This document shows positions 17,492 to 25,793 of a stretch of DNA of 64,000 nt, piece by piece. The translations under genes and the position numbers were made by a program. A model generated the notes under the pieces. It was not told the origin of the DNA, did not search any database, and was given only the letters and a program-made list of their open reading frames with translations. Position 1 is the first letter of the stretch, and each line of letters begins with the position of its first letter. The stretch lies in the NCBI GenBank assembly GCA_009836625.1, contig VXVC01000004.1, positions 124,001-188,000 of the forward strand. Reading direction: 5' to 3'. The stretch comes from Holophagales bacterium (GTDB lineage Bacteria; Acidobacteriota; Thermoanaerobaculia; Multivoradales; Multivoraceae).

Positions 17492-18952
17492 ATGGCACAG
17501 AGTCAGGACAACACTCAGGAACCCGTCGCCGGGCGTGCGCCGCTGATCGTCGGCGGCTACGACTTCCGTTCCCTGACGGAAGCGGTCGCGGTGCCGGTCG
17601 AGCGCAAGACGCCGATCGGCTGGTGGTTCTTCTTCCTGCCGTCGCTGGCGATGCTGGGCCTCTTCGGGGTCTCGATCGGCTGGCTGTTCTGGGAAGGCAC
17701 CGGCATCTGGGGCCTGAACAACCCGGTCAACTGGGGCTTCGCGATCGTCAACTTCGTCTTCTGGGTCGGCATCGGTCACGCCGGCACGTTGATTTCCGCG
17801 ATCCTCTTCCTCTTCCGGCAGAAGTGGCGCACCTCGATCAACCGCGCGGCGGAGGCGATGACGATCTTTGCCGTCATGTGCGCCCTGGTCTTCCCGGGAA
17901 TCCACGTCGGCCGCGTGTGGGTCGCCTACTGGATGTTCCCGCTGCCGAACCAGATGGACATGTGGCCGAACTTCCGCAGCCCGCTGATCTGGGACGTGTT
18001 CGCGGTCTCGATCTACGGCACCGTGTCCCTGATGTTCTGGTACGTCGGCCTGATTCCCGATCTGGCGACGATCCGCGACCGCGCCAAGACGCGGATCAAG
18101 CAGATCGCCTACGGCATCTTCGCTCTGGGCTGGCGCGGCTCGCACCGCAACTGGCTCCACTACGAGCGGGCCTACTTGATGCTGGCCGGGCTGGCGACGC
18201 CGCTGGTCCTCTCCGTCCACTCCGTGGTGTCGATGGACTTCGCCACCGCCCAGTTGCCGGGATGGCACACGACGATCTTCCCGCCCTACTTCGTCGCCGG
18301 CGCCATCTTCTCCGGCTTCGCCATGGTCATGACCCTGATGCTGATCTGCCGGGTCCTGTTCGAGATGGAGGACATCATCACGATGCGCCACCTCGAGAAC
18401 ATGGCCAAGATCATGCTGCTGACCGGCTGCATGGTCGGCTACGCCTACGGCATCGAGATGTTCATCGCCTGGTACAGCGGCAACCCGTACGAGCAGTTCG
18501 CCTTCGCGAACCGCGCCCTCGGTCCCTACGCCTGGGCCTACTGGATCATGGTGAGCTGCAACGTGCTGACGCCGCAGTTGTTCTGGTTCAAGAAGATGCG
18601 CAACCACATCGGCTGGCTGTTCATCTCCTCGATCCTGATCAACATCGGCATGTGGTTCGAGCGTTTCGTCATCGTCACCTCGTCGCTGCACCGCGACTTC
18701 CTGCCCGCGAACTGGGACTACTACCAGGCGACTTTCTGGGACTTCGCTTCGCTGATCGGCAGCTTCGGCCTGTTCTTCACGATGTTCTGTCTGTTCGCCC
18801 GGTTCCTGCCGCTGGTGGCGACGGCGGAGGTCAAGACCGTGCTGCCGGAGGCCGATCCGCACCAGGGCGAGGAACTGGTGCGCGTGGTGCCAGCCGGCGC
18901 CGGAACGGAACCTGCGCCGCAGGCGGCGCCGGCCGGCGGGGGAGGGTCGTGA
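17492..18952 (+). CDS. actC: Alternative complex III subunit ActC (NrfD/PsrC-like quinol-binding membrane protein)
   Basis: 486 residues with about ten membrane helices of the NrfD fold. In alternative complex III this subunit binds quinol and passes electrons to the Fe-S/haem subunits. Motifs such as [18 protein letters not shown] and [16 protein letters not shown] are typical of ActC. It is followed two bases later by actD and then actF. The normally preceding actA (pentahaem c) and actB (Fe-S) genes are absent here; upstream is a divergent lipoprotein gene. The C-terminal tail (about 450-486) is Ala/Pro/Gly rich. Confidence 0.9.
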   Translation: MAQSQDNTQEPVAGRAPLIVGGYDFRSLTEAVAVPVERKTPIGWWFFFLPSLAMLGLFGVSIGWLFWEGTGIWGLNNPVNWGFAIVNFVFWVGIGHAGTLISAILFLFRQKWRTSINRAAEAMTIFAVMCALVFPGIHVGRVWVAYWMFPLPNQMDMWPNFRSPLIWDVFAVSIYGTVSLMFWYVGLIPDLATIRDRAKTRIKQIAYGIFALGWRGSHRNWLHYERAYLMLAGLATPLVLSVHSVVSMDFATAQLPGWHTTIFPPYFVAGAIFSGFAMVMTLMLICRVLFEMEDIITMRHLENMAKIMLLTGCMVGYAYGIEMFIAWYSGNPYEQFAFANRALGPYAWAYWIMVSCNVLTPQLFWFKKMRNHIGWLFISSILINIGMWFERFVIVTSSLHRDFLPANWDYYQATFWDFASLIGSFGLFFTMFCLFARFLPLVATAEVKTVLPEADPHQGEELVRVVPAGAGTEPAPQAAPAGGGGS

Positions 18953-18953
18953 C

Positions 18954-19562
18954 ATGGGCCTGATGACCCTGGACGTGCCGGAAGCGTCGGCGGGCTATAG
19001 CCACTACGGTGTGCTGGCCCGCTTCGAGACCGCCAAGGCGCTCTACCGAGCCTGTGAGGCGGTTCGGGACGCCGGCTACTCGAAGTGGGACGCGCTGACG
19101 CCGTTTCCCGTACATGGCCTCGAGAAGGCGATGGGACTGAAGCCGTCCAAACTGCCGTTCCTCGTGCTGGCCACGGGGCTTTCCGGCGCCGGGCTCGGTT
19201 TCGCCTTGCAGAGCTGGGTTCACATCCAGGGCTACCCGCTGATCATCAGCGGCAAGCCGCTGTTCACCTGGCCCGCCTTCGTGCCGGTCACCTTCGAGCT
19301 CGGTGTGCTCGGCGCGGCGCTGGGGGCGGTGCTTGGGATGTTCGCCTTCAACAAGTTGCCCACCTACCATCACCCGCTGTTCCGGTCGAAGAACTTCACG
19401 CGGGTCACGGACGACGGGCTGTTCATCGCCATCGAGGCCTGGGATCCGAAGTACGACGACCGGGACACCGCGGAGTTCCTGAGCGGGCTCGGGGCGGTCG
19501 AGGTGGAGCACGTGCCGATCGACGATCCGGCGGACGATAGTGACGGGGGAGGCGCCGCCTGA
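18954..19562 (+). CDS. actD: Alternative complex III subunit ActD (DUF3341)
   Basis: 202 residues. A soluble alpha/beta N-terminal part (SHYGVLARFETAKALYRACE) precedes two membrane helices (about 63-85 and 100-122) and a short acidic C-terminal tail. This matches DUF3341/ActD, a structural membrane subunit of alternative complex III. It starts two bases after the actC stop, and its stop shares one base with the ATG of actF (TGATG). Function beyond assembly or structure is not established for the family. Confidence 0.88.
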   Translation: MGLMTLDVPEASAGYSHYGVLARFETAKALYRACEAVRDAGYSKWDALTPFPVHGLEKAMGLKPSKLPFLVLATGLSGAGLGFALQSWVHIQGYPLIISGKPLFTWPAFVPVTFELGVLGAALGAVLGMFAFNKLPTYHHPLFRSKNFTRVTDDGLFIAIEAWDPKYDDRDTAEFLSGLGAVEVEHVPIDDPADDSDGGGAA

Positions 19563-20797
19563 TGGCCCACGGACCACGCATCGTTCATCTCGATCAACTG
19601 GTCATCCGGCCGGGAAGCGGCTGGGCGCGTCTGCCGTTGATCGCGGGCGCGGTCGGCTTCGTCTTCACGATCGTGTCGATCGTGTTGGCGAGGAGTTCAC
19701 CGGAGAGCACGAAGCAGTTCTTCCACTCCTGGCTCGTAGCCGTCGTCTTCTTCCTCTGCATCGGTCTCGGCTGCCTGTTCTTCGTGCTGATTCACCACGC
19801 AACGAAGGCCGGCTGGGGCGTTGTGGTGCGCCGTCTGGCCGAGAACCTGGCCTGTACGGTGCCGGTGCTGGCGGTCCTGTTCATTCCGGTCGTGGCCCTG
19901 GGCATGTACGACCTGTTCCACTGGACCCACGCCGACGCGGTGGCGCATGATCGGTTGCTGCAGGTCAAGGAGCCGTGGCTCAACGAGACCGGCTTCTGGA
20001 TTCGGACGGTCATCTACTTCGTGGTCTGGAGTGGGTTGGCCCTCTACTTCCGGAACGCGTCGCGGCGGCAGGACGACAGCGGAGACGAAGCCCTCTCCCG
20101 CCGGATGGCGCGATTCAGCCCCGTCGCCGTCGCCGTGTTTGCGGTGACGCTGACGTTCGCCGGCTTCGACTGGCTGATGTCGCTGGAGCCGCACTGGTAC
20201 TCGACGATGTTCGGCGTCTACTTCTTCGCCGGCACGGTCGTCTCGGCGTTCGCGGCGCTGACAGTCCTCACCCTGGCCTTCGAACGGTCGGGCCATTTCC
20301 GGGGCGTGGTCACCGGCGAGCACTTCCACGATCTTGGCAAGCTGCTGTTCGCCTTCACCGTGTTCTGGGCCTACATCGCCTTCAGCCAGTTCTTCCTCAT
20401 CTGGTACGCGAACATCCCGGAGGAGACGAACTGGTTCCTGAGCCGCCTGCACGGCACGGACCACAACCCGGCGAACTGGCGAGCGGCGACCATGCTGCTG
20501 GCCATCGGCCACTTCGCCGTGCCGTTCTTCTTCCTCATGCCCCGGACGATCAAGCGCAATCGCACCCTGCTGCTGATCGGCGCCCTCTGGATGCTGGCCA
20601 TGCACCTCTGGGACGTGTTCTGGCTGGTCATGCCGAACCTGCACCGGGAGATGACATTCAGCCTTCTCGACCTGACCTCGCTGCTCGGCGTGGGCGGCGT
20701 GTTCCTGGCCACCGCGGGCTGGTTGCTGAGCCGGGGCTCGCTGGTCCCGTCCCGGGATCCGCGTCTGGTCGAGTCGCTGGCCTTCGAGAACATCTGA
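19562..20797 (+). CDS. actF: Alternative complex III subunit ActF
   Basis: 411 residues with about ten membrane helices, a second NrfD-like bundle related to ActC. Conserved features include FHSWLVAVVFFLCIGLGCLF, LFHWTHAD and the AFTVFWAYIAFSQFFLIWY helix. In solved complexes ActF carries a putative proton path and no redox cofactor. It directly follows actD. The monohaem subunit gene actE, normally found near actF, is not present. Confidence 0.9.
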   Translation: MAHGPRIVHLDQLVIRPGSGWARLPLIAGAVGFVFTIVSIVLARSSPESTKQFFHSWLVAVVFFLCIGLGCLFFVLIHHATKAGWGVVVRRLAENLACTVPVLAVLFIPVVALGMYDLFHWTHADAVAHDRLLQVKEPWLNETGFWIRTVIYFVVWSGLALYFRNASRRQDDSGDEALSRRMARFSPVAVAVFAVTLTFAGFDWLMSLEPHWYSTMFGVYFFAGTVVSAFAALTVLTLAFERSGHFRGVVTGEHFHDLGKLLFAFTVFWAYIAFSQFFLIWYANIPEETNWFLSRLHGTDHNPANWRAATMLLAIGHFAVPFFFLMPRTIKRNRTLLLIGALWMLAMHLWDVFWLVMPNLHREMTFSLLDLTSLLGVGGVFLATAGWLLSRGSLVPSRDPRLVESLAFENI

Positions 20798-20834
20798 GGC
20801 GTTGCCGGGCCGTACCGTCCGTCAGCCGTTCGTC

Positions 20835-20863
20835 TTGTTCCACCCGCCGGTCCTTGCTACGCT
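20835..20863 (+). promoter_or_regulatory. Possible internal promoter before the periplasmic cupredoxin-like gene
   Basis: TTGTTC (20835-20840), a 17-base spacer and an extended -10 TGC-TACGCT (20858-20863). It would let the cupredoxin and oxidase genes be transcribed separately from actCDF, with a leader of about 45 bases that includes AAGGAG. Confidence 0.4.
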
Positions 20864-20914
20864 GCGCACCGTCCAAAGGACCTCTGCAACACTCCCCAGT
20901 CAAGGAGCATCGAC

Positions 20915-21631
20915 ATGATTCCGAAGCAGACGATTCGCGTCTGTGCCGTTCTTCTCGCCCTCGCCGTGACTTCCTCCTCGATGGCGCTTGGCGGCACGAT
21001 TGTCGGCAAAGTTACGTACGAAGGTCGGACGCCTCCGCAACGTCCGATGAGGATGGACGCGGACCCCAAGTGTGCCGAGAAGCACAGCGGCACGGTCCTC
21101 GACCAGACCTTCATGATCGGGGACGGCGGCGCCTTCGCCAATGTCTTCCTGGTGATCACCGAGGGCCTCGAAGGGAAGTCCTTCGATACGCCTTCGCAGC
21201 CCGTCGTCATGGACCAGAACGGCTGCATCTACACGCCGCGCGTCATGGGCATCCAGGTCGGGCAGCAGTTCAAGGTGAAGAACTCGGACGGCCTGCTGCA
21301 CAACGTCCACTCGCTGTCCAAGGACAACCCCCCGTTCAACCGGGCGATGCCGGCCAGCGTGACCGAGGCCGACTACAGCTTCGACAAGACGGAGCGCTTC
21401 CGCATCAAGTGCGACGTCCATCCCTGGATGACTTCCTGGGTGACCGTCGTCGATCATCCGTTCCACGCGGTTTCCGGTGCCGACGGCTCCTTCCGCATCG
21501 AGAACGTCCCGGCCGGCACCTACACGATCGAGGCCCGGCATGAGTTCGAGAGGTTCAAGATCTACTCGGAGACCGTCGAGGTCGGCGGCAGCGGCGAAGC
21601 GACGGTGAACTTCGTCTTCAAGCCGGAGTAG
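20915..21631 (+). CDS. Periplasmic cupredoxin-like protein with carboxypeptidase-regulatory-like C-terminus
   Basis: 238 residues with a Sec signal peptide (cleavage near residue 26). LLHNVHS (H129, H132) and KCDVHPWM (C166, H169, M172) reproduce the spacing of amicyanin copper ligands (Cys-x2-His-x2-Met). Such proteins are often labelled only as carboxypeptidase regulatory-like, because of the C-terminal DGSFRIENVPAGTYTI segment. It sits between actF and oxidase subunit I, so a role as soluble carrier between the complexes is a reasonable inference. AAGGAG lies eight bases before the ATG. It is a paralogue of the lipoprotein at 16565-17359, without the lipobox and linker. Confidence 0.78.
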   Translation: MIPKQTIRVCAVLLALAVTSSSMALGGTIVGKVTYEGRTPPQRPMRMDADPKCAEKHSGTVLDQTFMIGDGGAFANVFLVITEGLEGKSFDTPSQPVVMDQNGCIYTPRVMGIQVGQQFKVKNSDGLLHNVHSLSKDNPPFNRAMPASVTEADYSFDKTERFRIKCDVHPWMTSWVTVVDHPFHAVSGADGSFRIENVPAGTYTIEARHEFERFKIYSETVEVGGSGEATVNFVFKPE

Positions 21632-21672
21632 ACGAGGAACCCTCAGCAAGTAGCTAGAAAGGAGCGGCGTCC

Positions 21673-23430
21673 ATGGCGGAGCCCGTTCACGCTTCACCTG
21701 CACACGACGAGCATCATCACGAGCAGAGCTTCTGGCGGAAGTACATCTTCTCGACCGATCACAAGGTGATCGGCGTCCAGTACTCGGTCACGGGTCTGGC
21801 GTTCCTCTTCTTCGGGTTCGTCCTGATGATGTTGATGCGCTGGAACCTCGCCTACCCGAATGAACCGATCCCATTGATCGGCTCGCTCCTCGGCGACAAC
21901 CGGGCGCCCGGCGGCATCATGCTGCCGGACTTCTACAACGAGCTCGGCGCCATGCACGGCACGATCATGGTGTTCCTCGGTGTCGTGCCGCTGGCGGTCG
22001 GCGGTTTCGGCAACTTCGTCATGCCGCTGCAGCTCGGCGCCCCGGACATGGCCTTCCCGCGGATCAACATGATCAGCTACTGGTGCCTGTTCATGGGCGG
22101 CGTGACCATGTTCGCCAGCTTCTTCCTGCCGAACGGCGCCGCGGGCAACGGCTGGACCTCTTACTCGCCACTGGCCGACATCGCGCTCAATGGCCAGACG
22201 GCCTGGCTGATCGGGATGATCTTCCTGATCACGTCGTCTCTGCTGGGCGCGATCAACTTCATCACCACGGCGATCCAGCTCCGCGCGCCCGGGATGACCT
22301 GGATGCGCCTGCCGTTCTTCTGCTGGGCGCAGATCGTGACCGCCTTCCTCCTGCTGCTGGCCTTCCCGCCGCTCGAGGCTGCGGGCGTGCTGCAGTTGAT
22401 GGACCGGGTCGCGAACACGAGCTTCTTCATTCCGGAAGGGCTGGTGGTCGGCGGCGAAGTGCTCGACCGGAGCGGAGGCGGCAGTCCGCTGCTCTGGCAG
22501 CACCTCTTCTGGTTCCTGGCCCACCCGGAGGTCTACGTGCTCATCCTGCCGGCGATGGGGATCGTCGCCGAGGTGATCGCGAACAACTCGCGCAAGCCGC
22601 TCTGGGGCTACCGCTCGATGGTCTACTCGCTGATCTTCCTCGGCTTCATGAGCTTCATCGTCTGGGCGCACCACATGTTCATCACCGGCATGGGTTCGGT
22701 GATGTCCACCTTCTTCCAGACGACGACGATGATCATCTCGATCCCGTCGGTCATCATCCTGAGCGCGCTGTTCATCTCGCTATGGGGCGGTTCCATCCGC
22801 TACAACACGCCGATGCTGTTCGCGCTCGGCTTCCTGCCGATGTTCGGCATAGGAGGACTGACCGGGCTACCGCTCGGTCTCTCGGCGGCGGACATCCCGC
22901 TCCACGACACCTACTACGTGATCGGCCACTTCCACTACGTGGTGGCGCCCGGAACCCTGTTCGCGCTGTTCGCCGGCGTCTACTACTGGTTCCCCAAGGT
23001 GACGGGGCGCAAGATGAACGAGTTCCTGGGCAAACTCCACTTCTGGCCCTCTCTCGTCTTCATGAACGGGGTGTTCTTCCCGATGATGATCCAGGGCCTG
23101 AACGGCGTCTCGCGGCGGCTCGCGGACGGAGGCATCAGCTACGACTTCGCGGGCGAGGTCGCAGGACTGAACCGGATGATGTCGGTTTCGGCCTGGTGCC
23201 TGGCGCTGGCACAGATTCCGTTCATCATCAACTTCTTCATGAGCATCCGGAACGGCGAGAAGGCCGGACGCAATCCCTGGAACTCGACCACCGTCGAGTG
23301 GCTGGCACCGTCGCCGGCTCCGCACGGCAACTTCGACCAGCCGATCGAGGTCGTGCGCGGGCCGTACGAGTACAGCGTCCCGGGTAGCGACAAGGACTAC
23401 GTCCCACAGGCCGAACCGGCCTCAACCTGA
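21673..23430 (+). CDS. coxA: Cytochrome c oxidase subunit I
   Basis: 585 residues, haem-copper oxidase catalytic subunit with 12 helices. Haem ligands H95, H419 and H421; CuB ligands H284, H333 and H334; cross-linked Tyr288; Glu286 in HPEVY; and D-channel entry Asp125 in PDMAFPR are present, all as in A1-type enzymes. The K-channel lysine (position 362 by the same numbering) is Ile, inside IPSVIILSALF, and Ser299 is Ala. AGAAAGGAG lies upstream of the ATG. It is followed 20 bases later by subunit III. Confidence 0.96.
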   Translation: MAEPVHASPAHDEHHHEQSFWRKYIFSTDHKVIGVQYSVTGLAFLFFGFVLMMLMRWNLAYPNEPIPLIGSLLGDNRAPGGIMLPDFYNELGAMHGTIMVFLGVVPLAVGGFGNFVMPLQLGAPDMAFPRINMISYWCLFMGGVTMFASFFLPNGAAGNGWTSYSPLADIALNGQTAWLIGMIFLITSSLLGAINFITTAIQLRAPGMTWMRLPFFCWAQIVTAFLLLLAFPPLEAAGVLQLMDRVANTSFFIPEGLVVGGEVLDRSGGGSPLLWQHLFWFLAHPEVYVLILPAMGIVAEVIANNSRKPLWGYRSMVYSLIFLGFMSFIVWAHHMFITGMGSVMSTFFQTTTMIISIPSVIILSALFISLWGGSIRYNTPMLFALGFLPMFGIGGLTGLPLGLSAADIPLHDTYYVIGHFHYVVAPGTLFALFAGVYYWFPKVTGRKMNEFLGKLHFWPSLVFMNGVFFPMMIQGLNGVSRRLADGGISYDFAGEVAGLNRMMSVSAWCLALAQIPFIINFFMSIRNGEKAGRNPWNSTTVEWLAPSPAPHGNFDQPIEVVRGPYEYSVPGSDKDYVPQAEPAST

Positions 23431-23450
23431 CCGTCCGAGGACCTCAAGAG

Positions 23451-24050
23451 ATGGAAATCCCCTACACGGTAGAGGCCCACCCCGAAACTGGCCTCAACAA
23501 CGGCAAGATCGGGATCTGGCTGTTCCTGACGTCGGAGGTCATGCTGTTCGGGGCGCTGTTTGCCACGTTCATCATGCTGCGCATCGGATCGGACGGCAAC
23601 TGGGCCGCGATGCAGGCGGAAGCGGAGCTCAACATTCCGCTGGCGACGGTCAACACCGCGGTGCTGATCGCCTCGAGTCTGACGATGGTCATGGCCTGGG
23701 CGTCGCTGATGCGCGGACAACTGGGCCGGTTCAAGCTGTTCGGCTGGCTGACCGTCGGCTGTGGTGGCATCTTCCTGGTCATCAAGTACTTCGAGTACAC
23801 GGCGAAGTTCGAGCACCACCACTATCCGGAGTCGAGCACCTTCCTCGCCATCTACTTCGCGATGACCGGGCTCCACGCCCTCCACGTGATCGGCGGCATG
23901 GCCTGGAACGCCTACTTCACCGGGCCGGGGTCGAAGGTGTTCCACACGAACCGGCAGTGGCTGACCGACCGGGTCGAGCACTCCGGCCTCTTCTGGCACT
24001 TCGTCGACCTGGTCTGGATCTTCCTCTTCCCCGTCTTCTACCTGCTGTAG
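23451..24050 (+). CDS. coxC: Cytochrome c oxidase subunit III
   Basis: 199 residues with five membrane helices, the short bacterial form lacking the first two helices. Typical motifs are GIWLFLTSEVMLFGALFATF, the acidic/His segment FEHHHYPESS and GLHALHVIGGMAW. It stabilises subunit I and proton uptake. It lies 20 bases after coxA, with CTCAAGAG before the ATG. Confidence 0.94.
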   Translation: MEIPYTVEAHPETGLNNGKIGIWLFLTSEVMLFGALFATFIMLRIGSDGNWAAMQAEAELNIPLATVNTAVLIASSLTMVMAWASLMRGQLGRFKLFGWLTVGCGGIFLVIKYFEYTAKFEHHHYPESSTFLAIYFAMTGLHALHVIGGMAWNAYFTGPGSKVFHTNRQWLTDRVEHSGLFWHFVDLVWIFLFPVFYLL

Positions 24051-24102
24051 CGGACGCCTGCCGCCCTGAATCTCTGGTCAACCCTGGAGCGAGTCGCATT
24101 CC

Positions 24103-24432
24103 ATGAGTGAACACGTCGATATCGACAAGCAGGTCCGCATCTACTTCCTGGTGTTCGGCGCCCTGATGGTGGGCACTGCCGCCACGGTCGGTGCGTACTA
24201 CCTGGACGTTTCGGTGCCGGTGGCCCTCACCATCGGCCTGTTCATCGCCAGCGTCAAGGCGTCCCTGGTCGCCTGCTTCTTCATGCACCTGATCGACGAG
24301 AAGAAGATCATCTACTGGACGCTCGCGCTGACCGTCGCGTTCTTCATCGCCCTGATGGCGTTGCCGCTCCTGACATCGGTAACGGATCAGGTAGGGGAGT
24401 TCGCCGAAGTCGAGGCGCACGAGGCGCACTGA
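24103..24432 (+). CDS. Cytochrome c oxidase subunit IV (caa3/bacterial type)
   Basis: 109 residues with three membrane helices (about 10-30, 38-62, 68-92) and the segment LFIASVKASLVACFFMHL, characteristic of the prokaryotic subunit IV/CtaF family. It is a small structural subunit of the oxidase with no cofactor. It lies between coxC and an unknown membrane protein. Confidence 0.85.
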   Translation: MSEHVDIDKQVRIYFLVFGALMVGTAATVGAYYLDVSVPVALTIGLFIASVKASLVACFFMHLIDEKKIIYWTLALTVAFFIALMALPLLTSVTDQVGEFAEVEAHEAH

Positions 24433-24451
24433 CGGTCCCACTGATCGAGCC

Positions 24452-24925
24452 ATGAACCTGAAGGTCATTCACATCGTCTTCGTCGGCAGCGCCGTTCTCC
24501 TGGCGCTGTTCTTCGGCGGCTGGTGTCTGGCGCAGGGGAGCGCGTACGCGGTCGGGGCCGTTCTGTCCTTCGCGGTCGCGGCCACGCTCGTCTGGTACGG
24601 CATCTGGTTCTGGCGGAAGATCACGACGCCCGAGGAGGAGTGGGCTCGCCGGCGCAAGCTGTTCCGCACGATTCCTGTTGCCGTGGTGGCCTGGCTCGTC
24701 GCCTCCGAACCGGCGGCCTGGGCCTGCTCGGTCTGCTACGGGGCTGCCGAAGGGACGATGATCGACGCGGCTCGAGCCGGGGTCTGGTTCCTGCTGGCGG
24801 CGGTGTTCGTGATGCAGGGTGCCTTCGTTCTCTTCTTTCTCTATCTCCGGCGCCGTGCGCGGCGTCTGCGAACCGACCCGGTGCCGCCCTGGTGGAGCAC
24901 CGTTGAGGAGCCTGTCAAGTCATGA
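24452..24925 (+). CDS. Unknown membrane protein of the oxidase operon with a CSVCYG motif
   Basis: 157 residues with four predicted membrane helices (about 5-25, 30-50, 70-92, 108-132). A short CSVCYG motif near residue 92 follows the third helix and could face the periplasm; two cysteines two apart might bind a metal or form a disulfide. I do not recognise a named family. The stop overlaps the coxB start (ATGATGG), so it is translationally coupled to the CuA subunit. A role in copper delivery or CuA assembly is a guess from position and the Cys pair. Confidence 0.7.
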   Translation: MNLKVIHIVFVGSAVLLALFFGGWCLAQGSAYAVGAVLSFAVAATLVWYGIWFWRKITTPEEEWARRRKLFRTIPVAVVAWLVASEPAAWACSVCYGAAEGTMIDAARAGVWFLLAAVFVMQGAFVLFFLYLRRRARRLRTDPVPPWWSTVEEPVKS

Positions 24926-25725
24926 TGGATGCCATGTTCCCGGCCGCGGCGTCGGAGCACGCCGGCCGGATCGACAACATGATCGACGCGGTGCACTACC
25001 TGATGCTCGCGCTCTTCATCGTCTGGGGCGTGTTCTTCGTGTACGTGCTGATGCGCTTCCGCGCCAGCCGCAACCCGAAGGCGGACTACGTCGGCGTCAA
25101 GAGCAAGATGAGCACGTACGGCGAGGTCGCCGTGGCGATCGCGGAAGGGATTCTCCTGCTCGGCTTCTCGATCCCGATGTGGGCGGAACGGGTGGACGAA
25201 GTGCCGCCGGACTCCGAATCGACGGTCGTGCGGGTCGTGGCGCAGCAGTTCGCGTGGAACGTCTGGTATCCGGGCGCCGACGGCGAGTTCGGCGCGCAGG
25301 ACCTGTCACTGATAGATGAAGCGACCAATCCGATCGGCCTCGACCGTGACAGCGAGGCCGGCGCCGACGACATCTGGACCGTGAACCAGTTGCACCTCCC
25401 GGTCGACAAGGCGGCGATCATCCACCTGTCGTCCAAGGACGTGATCCACAGCTTCAACCTGCCGAACATGCGGATCAAGCAGGACACGATCCCGGGCATC
25501 TCGATTCCGGTCTGGTTCGTGCCGACCAAGACGACGGCCCAGATCCGCGAAGAGACCGGCAACCCGGACTACGTCTACGAGATCGCCTGCGCCCAGCTCT
25601 GCGGCAACAGCCACTACTCGATGCGCGGCTTCCTGACCGTGCACACCGAGGAGGAGTTCCAGGCCTGGCTCGACGAGGAGGCGTCCTACCTCACCGGCAG
25701 CGACGACGACTTCTTCGATTTCTAG
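24922..25725 (+). CDS. coxB: Cytochrome c oxidase subunit II (CuA)
   Basis: 267 residues. Two N-terminal helices (about 22-45 and 68-88) precede a cupredoxin domain with the full CuA set: H166 in VIHSFNLP, C213, C217, H221 and M224 in CAQLCGNSHYSM. There is no C-terminal haem c domain, so it is not a caa3-type fusion. There is no cleavable signal; the first helix starts near the N-terminus. CoxB is the last gene of the operon instead of the usual first. Its donor could be a soluble c-type cytochrome or one of the cupredoxin-like proteins. Confidence 0.95.
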   Translation: MMDAMFPAAASEHAGRIDNMIDAVHYLMLALFIVWGVFFVYVLMRFRASRNPKADYVGVKSKMSTYGEVAVAIAEGILLLGFSIPMWAERVDEVPPDSESTVVRVVAQQFAWNVWYPGADGEFGAQDLSLIDEATNPIGLDRDSEAGADDIWTVNQLHLPVDKAAIIHLSSKDVIHSFNLPNMRIKQDTIPGISIPVWFVPTKTTAQIREETGNPDYVYEIACAQLCGNSHYSMRGFLTVHTEEEFQAWLDEEASYLTGSDDDFFDF

Positions 25726-25739
25726 CTGGTAGTCAGCGC

Positions 25740-25758
25740 GGACTGCGCCGGCGCGTCC
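25740..25758 (+). terminator. Possible GC-rich hairpin after the oxidase operon
   Basis: GGACTGCGCCGGCGCGTCC can fold into an eight-pair stem with one bulged T, 15 bases after the coxB stop. No T-tract follows, so termination is only suggested by position. Confidence 0.25.
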
Positions 25759-25780
25759 GGAACCAGCCGCCCACTGGGTG

Positions 25781-25786
25781 TACGCT
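25781..25786 (+). promoter_or_regulatory. -10 element TACGCT, leaderless-type, for the GH109-type gene
   Basis: TACGCT ends seven bases before the ATG at 25794, and no Shine-Dalgarno sequence lies between. Confidence 0.45.
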
Positions 25787-25793
25787 CTGAAGC

